From Eucalyptus grandis (lineage: Eukaryota > Streptophyta > Magnoliopsida > Myrtales > Myrtaceae): a stretch of 64,000 nt of DNA. This document shows positions 59,272 through 64,000 of this stretch, one piece after another (the stretch's first letter is position 1; every line of letters begins with the position of its first letter). Under the pieces are notes generated by a model. It did not search any database and was not told the DNA's origin. It worked only from the letters and a program-made list of their open reading frames with translations. The position numbers and the translations under genes are program-made. The stretch covers positions 38,640,687 through 38,704,686 of the forward strand of contig NC_052621.1 in assembly GCF_016545825.1 (NCBI RefSeq), given 5' to 3'.

Positions 59272-62200
59272 TGTGGCATTCGGAAATTTTGATGACCCTC
59301 GAATATACAACGGTCCGTGACTAAGTGACGAAAGTATCGTCGGACAGTGTTATCGACACCACAACAGACATTGTTTTGTTATCACCATTGGACATAGGGG
59401 TCACATTTAGAAATGGTTCGACCGTCAAATGAGTTATAGCCTTGTTCCGTGTACCATCTCTAGTAAGAACGAGGTTTGTGCCATAAGGTGTAGATATCTT
59501 TTGTATTGATTTTGGCCGTCCAATTGTGTACCCTACAAACCGAACCTCCCATGCACATTGTTGCGACCCCGTGCAGCCACGTTAGTAATTATTTTTCAGC
59601 ACTTGCACATGCTGAAATTAAGAGTCAAATCTTGGAAGAATTGAACCGTGCGTAAGGACCATGCATGTTTCTTCACTTGCATCGTCGGCACCACATTCGA
59701 CCTAGTTCATCGTCACTCGACATCCCGAAACATTTTCATTGTCACTCGACATCCCAAAACATTAACTTTCGGAGAAAAAGAAATTCTCCTTGAATGGCCA
59801 TGCGAACAATCCCACCAACGGCCACGTTCTCTTTTATTTCTTGGACCGACCAACCATACAACAAGAGAAGACTTTGGACACTAATCGTAGTCACGTTTCT
59901 TTTTTAAGTCAGTCAAATAAGGAGGAAATATTGACTTGCATGGGGACGTACATGCGAGGGGTTATCTCGGCCCAAGTAACCCCAAGCTTTCTCCTAATCA
60001 CCGACATAATGGGGTCAACAGCTCTTGGAGGGTGTTGACCGAGGGGAAGCAAATGGTGGACACGTTCCTTGGATGGAGAAGCAAGGTGTCGTGCAGCTAA
60101 GAAGAAAAATTCAATTGGTGGACACGTATAATCCAGCTGCCACTCATCCAATTAGCCACCGAAAACCCCCCTTTTTGTTGACTGGTTTTCAACAAAACCA
60201 GTGACCAGAGAAGCAAGCGGTCAAGCAAATTGAGAGAGAGAGAAATCGAGAGAGAACGAGCGGGTGAGCGAGAGAAAGGGGCAGAGAGCAGCGAACGGTG
60301 AGTGCGAGAGAGTGAGCAGCGAGGGAAAGGACCGCCCCTCCACCGTGTGCTTGGACGCCACCGCTATCCCCGTCGTGCCGTAGCCACCGTCCCACTCAAG
60401 TCGCAGCTGCCGCACCACCGCACCGAACCCCTCGCCATTAACATCATAGGACTTGAGGCAAGTGAAAGTCCATTAACCTATATCATGTTGTGCTGTTGTT
60501 GTCTAGTGGAGTGCGATAGACTTGGAGATGTTTGGGTTGTGGATGTTGGATGCTGGATTTTGAATGAGTAGAAGTAGTTCTCTTAGAATTAGTAAACTGT
60601 TTCGTAGAAAACAGCATGACCTTCGATGATTCCGTGAATTTTTTGTAATTATCTAGTCAGAATTGGACTTTGAACCCTCTATGAAAGTTGTAGGACACAT
60701 CCTTAGAAATAACATATCAAAATTTGGGAATAAATGGACAAAGGTCTGGTCAGTAAAACGATTTTCCTTGTAAATGTTAAATCTGGAAGCTATTACAGAA
60801 TGTTAGTAAAGAATATAGCAACTAATGCTCTTGATATCAAATGAATCTGACTTAGTGTTCTTCAGGAAACTTTTTCCTTTAGGTCTTATTTATAACATAT
60901 AAAAATTTCAGAATTTTCTCGGTTCATTTAGGGGTTATTCCGAAATTGTTACTAAAAATGTGTATTGTGATGTTTGAGCTGTTTTATTCCGAATTTACTC
61001 AATTTGTCCCAAAGGTGAATGCATCTTGAGTTGTTATTTGACATGATGATATTGACATTCAGCATATCATAAAATATTGAGATTTGATGAAGACTCATGG
61101 GACATCTTGTCATTGCATTGAAAAGTGTTTTTGGAAATTAAGATGTTAATTGTTACCGTTGGACCCTCGGGTCAACGATGCCCCAAGAGTTGGGATGCCT
61201 AGAGGTTCGAATAAGTCAATGCCCTTCGAATGCTTGGTTGTATTATGAATACATGCCCAAAGGTTTTCCCCAGGAGCTTCGGGATGCCCAGTTGTATGCT
61301 TGTCGGTACGTAAATTCGGAGGGTAGGGGTAACCATGTCTATGGCCCCCAGTGATTCCTCATGACACCAGGTGGGGTGCGAGATGCTTGGAGATGTGACG
61401 CAACGCTCTGAATGCCCGGTTGTATTTGGAATACATGCTCGGAGGCTTTCGTGACACCAGGTTGGGTGCGAAATCCCAGAAGGACGCAAACATGGTCCCC
61501 TGGGGGGATAAAACCTTTTGAATGTTAAAAATGATGGTTCTACTAAGAGTGCGTGTGGTCTGGTTATGGGACTAAATTGTATGGCATGGAATGGGACGTG
61601 TCATAACAGTTTGGCCCTACGATCTGGACCTGTGTGACTGAACATGATGCATCTTGTTTGTTGGAACTGCACTGGTTATTGCACTAAAAATTTTATGGTT
61701 CCAATGCATACTCATTCCTTGATGAACTGTCTTGTCTATGTTGCATAAAAGTAGATCGTGATGGCTTGCATAGTATAGTTTAACGGATCTTTTGCTGCTG
61801 AGTGGTTGTACTCACTCCGTTTGGAGACTAACATTTCAGACTAGACAAGATACCTCTGCTGCCACCGCCACCAGCAGATGGACCAAGTGATTGAATATGA
61901 CCACGAGGAGGAGGACAGCAGAGGAAGGAACTTTTGGACGCCGACACTGATCGATGGACTTTAAGTATACGATTGTTGGAAAAGATGTCAGTCATCTTTT
62001 GAAATATAGCCAAGTATAGAAGACTACAGCATTTTGGTGTACCGACGAATGATGTCCATCTGGTTTAAGTAAATAAAAATATTCGGCTTTTACCTATAAA
62101 AATGCTTAGTTGGTATGCATTTTTTTTTTTAATATAGGGAAGGGAGTTGTTGGATACGCTTTCGCCATACTTTTGCGTAAGGACCAATCAAGTATATGAA

Positions 62201-62310
62201 AGAACCCCCATATGACTTCTCGGAAGTCCATTAAAAAAAAAAAGGGATATCCAGGTAGAGGAAACAATGTGGTGACCCTAACAGATTAGGGGCCGTCGAG
62301 GGGTGCCACA
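59272..62310 (+). repeat. 3' LTR of gypsy element T
   Basis: 3039 bp, matching 43119-46109; 48 bp longer through small insertions, including a duplicated CATTGTCACTCGACATCCC-like segment near 59712-59760. Open frames here recur in the 5' LTR and are not genes. Confidence 0.93.
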
Positions 62311-62315
62311 ATAAT

Positions 62316-63170
62316 GATGCTAATAACTTTTATTTGATAATTGTAAATATCTCTTATTAAAATTTATTTGCTATCTTTGGATATACAAATAAATTTAACA
62401 AGTCATATTAAATATCAACTATAATGTTCATGAATTATAAGAAAATAATTAACCTTTGGGTTAATCCCTCGTTCTTATAATAAATGAAATTCAATATACC
62501 CATAACATCAATAATGATATGAAAAATATCAATTTCATATATAGCATCAATTAATCATGGGTATTTGAATAAAACAATTTACAATATTAAAAATTCAAAA
62601 AATTTCAAGGTTTGGCCACTTTGGTGACTAACAAACCATTCATAATATGAATTTTTAATATTGTAAAATACAAATATTTACCAAATTGCACATAAGGACA
62701 AAAATGTAAATAATCATCAGGGTAGAATTGTAATTATAAATAAACAAGGGCAGAATAGTAAATAGCACAGTGAAAAACTGTAATTTTTGAAGGGGCAAGG
62801 GGCAGAACTGTAAATAACCATCAAGAGGAGGGCAAAAGCGTAAAAGGCCACATGGGGACGTCAGGCGCGTGCACATTGCACACACCTAGCAACTATCGCA
62901 GGCAGTTCTGCCCCCGTTGGCCCCACGCGCCAATGGTTTGGCGTGCCCATGGACCCACGCACCTTCTTCCCCGCGCAATAAAGGCATTTTCTTCGTCATT
63001 TCCCGTTGTTTTCTCCATGAAAACGTTCCATCGTTTGGATTTTCTTCGACAGAACCCTCCAAAAACATTTCAACAACAACAAATAGTACGAACAGGATTG
63101 TTCAACGAATCATCATACATAAATCATAATATTTCTATAAATGGAAAAATCATGAGATCATAAACCATTG
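62316..63170 (-). other. Leader region of element H between primer site and gag
   Basis: About 850 bp between the gypsy insertion and the primer binding site of H, read on the minus strand before gag. It is AT-rich (62316-62820) and then GC-richer (62830-63000). Short open frames on both strands show no recognisable domain. Confidence 0.6.
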
Positions 63171-63181
63171 TTTTGATACCA
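63170..63181 (-). other. Primer binding site of element H
   Basis: The minus strand reads TGGTATCAAAAC, two differences from the initiator tRNA-Met complement, two bases from the LTR. Confidence 0.8.
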
Positions 63182-63183
63182 AT

Positions 63184-63623
63184 TGTTAGATTATACATAT
63201 AATTCTTAATGCGGAAATTCAAAAGAAAAACAGTTATCGTTGATCTTCATGATTTTCACAAATAGATGAAGACGTACCTTTATCCATAGCGTTACCCTTG
63301 ATGATAAAGGTTGTGGATTACCGAAGAATTCGAACCAAATGAAGAAATCCGATCTCTCTCCCTTATCCCACTATTATTTAATGTATTCTATCAATGGAGG
63401 AGAGAATACCAAATTATTTTTAGTTATTGTTGTTCATATGGGTGGAGAGAGGACCGGACTCTATTTATACATTCTTTCGATAGGTGCCTCCCATCAAAGC
63501 GATATACCATTTCGTTTTATTAGTCACAACTTCTCATAACTAATATTTATTTATTTTATAGCATTTCAATAATTATTAAACCATATAATAAATCATATCA
63601 TGTGGGCCACAATAATTCTTACA
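63184..63623 (-). repeat. 5' LTR of element H
   Basis: 440 bp, TGTTAGATTATACATATAAT to AATTCTTACA on the plus strand; matches 37357-37798 with scattered substitutions. The primer binding site on its left shows it is the 5' LTR of a minus-strand element. Confidence 0.93.
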
Positions 63624-64000
63624 ATGACACCTTTAGCATCATAACAACTAGCACACAAGAATGAGCACATGTCACACATTGAATATAATATCTCTAGTCA
63701 TGTGCACAATGCCTGTATACAATTAATGCATCACGCGTTTACATTCTTAATCACATCACATTATTTGGGTCCACCCCATCTCACAATTCAACTGGTTTGC
63801 TAGCCGGCCCATGCAGGTCACTTCTGGTTTACTTGTCGGACTTCTGCAGTTTACTAGCCATAGACATCCCTATTCCAGGGTATCTTGGTTTGTTAGTCAA
63901 GACATTCTCCTCCAACAACATCCAACCTAATTTCGTCGAGCTCTTTGTTTACTAGCCAAGATTTCCAATGTTTATTGGCCTTGGGCATCCCTACTAACAA
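63624..64000. other. Right flank, unassigned
   Basis: Contains loosely repeated words of the TTTACTAGCC, TTTGCTAGCC and TTTGTTAGTC type (63790-63990) with CATCCCTA motifs. No coding region or known element is recognised; possibly the start of another repeat-rich LTR. Confidence 0.4.

Larger units (their letters stand above)
43119..62310 (+). mobile_element. Ty3/gypsy element T (Tekay/Del type), host of Sirevirus E
   Basis: Two LTRs of about 3.0 kb (43119-46109 and 59272-62310) begin TGTGGCAT and end GGGTGCCACA. The duplication ATAAT is perfect (43114-43118 and 62311-62315). Order: primer binding site, gag with two zinc knuckles, protease, RT, integrase, polypurine tract, that is, gypsy order with integrase last. 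The integrase wording and the very long LTRs point to the Tekay/Del chromovirus lineage. E is inserted at the end of gag (47403/56938). The internal region is degenerate, and most of RT and RNase H is missing or replaced. Confidence 0.93.
37357..63623 (-). mobile_element. Ty1/copia element H, minus strand, carrying MITE, T and E
   Basis: The two LTRs (37357-37798 and 63184-63623) match each other and lie 25 kb apart, because gypsy element T (43119-62310) sits in the leader or start of gag. Without T and the MITE (39456-40198) H is about 6.3 kb. Flanking bases AGGAC (37352-37356) and ATGAC (63624-63628) differ at one position, consistent with an aged 5-bp duplication. Order on the minus strand: primer binding site, leader, gag, protease, integrase, RT, RNase H, no env-like ORF. 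It differs clearly from the Sireviruses and resembles elements annotated as Tnt1-like; lineage not fixed. Confidence 0.92.

Noticed and set aside
63184..63623. A separate solo LTR at the right end
   Set aside because: A primer binding site and leader border it on the left and it pairs with the LTR at 37357; together they define one element, H.
1..64000. CRISPR arrays, defence systems, bacterial operons, tRNA and rRNA genes
   Set aside because: No regular spacer arrays, ribosome binding sites or RNA gene folds were found; all structure fits plant transposable elements. The tRNA-like words are primer binding sites.

Overview
This window is nuclear DNA of a flowering plant, most likely a eudicot; the species cannot be named from the sequence. 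It is made almost entirely of LTR retrotransposons nested inside one another, plus a few DNA transposons without their own transposase. I see no intact host gene, no tRNA or rRNA gene, no CRISPR array, and nothing bacterial or organellar. Only 36805-37356 and short flanks could be host single-copy DNA.

Layout. (1) 1-12080: a plus-strand Ty1/copia element of Sirevirus type (A). It has gag, protease, integrase, RT, RNase H and an extra env-like ORF, and its gag is split by a 3.3 kb solo LTR of a Ty3/gypsy element (413-3723, 5-bp target duplication). (2) 12081-15866: remnant of a second, minus-strand copia family (G1), carrying a TIR element that itself contains a foldback element. (3) 15867-33613: a minus-strand Sirevirus (C), cut at 20173/33058 by a roughly 3.1 kb LTR-like unit (F), which is itself split by a complete minus-strand Sirevirus (D, 22097-31863). 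(4) 33614-35420: G2, a relative of G1, fused directly to the truncated end of C. (5) 35686-36804: a hAT-type non-autonomous element with a perfect 8-bp duplication. (6) 37357-63623: a minus-strand copia element (H) with about 440-bp LTRs. It holds a PIF/Harbinger-like MITE (39456-40198) and a complete Ty3/gypsy element of Tekay/Del type (T, 43119-62310, LTRs about 3 kb), and T in turn holds a complete plus-strand Sirevirus (E, 47404-56937).

Order of events from nesting: H, then T, then E; C, then F, then D; A, then the gypsy LTR. Four Sireviruses (A, C, D, E) share a lineage. Their LTRs end in a hairpin-forming sequence just before a primer binding site for initiator methionyl-tRNA, and their genes run gag, pol, env-like. 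All copies carry stops or frameshifts. E has the longest open frames, and a run of CAG-to-CGG and CTG-to-CCG differences in parts of E raises the possibility that some of its breaks are assembly errors. Similarities were judged by eye; no alignment or database search was run.
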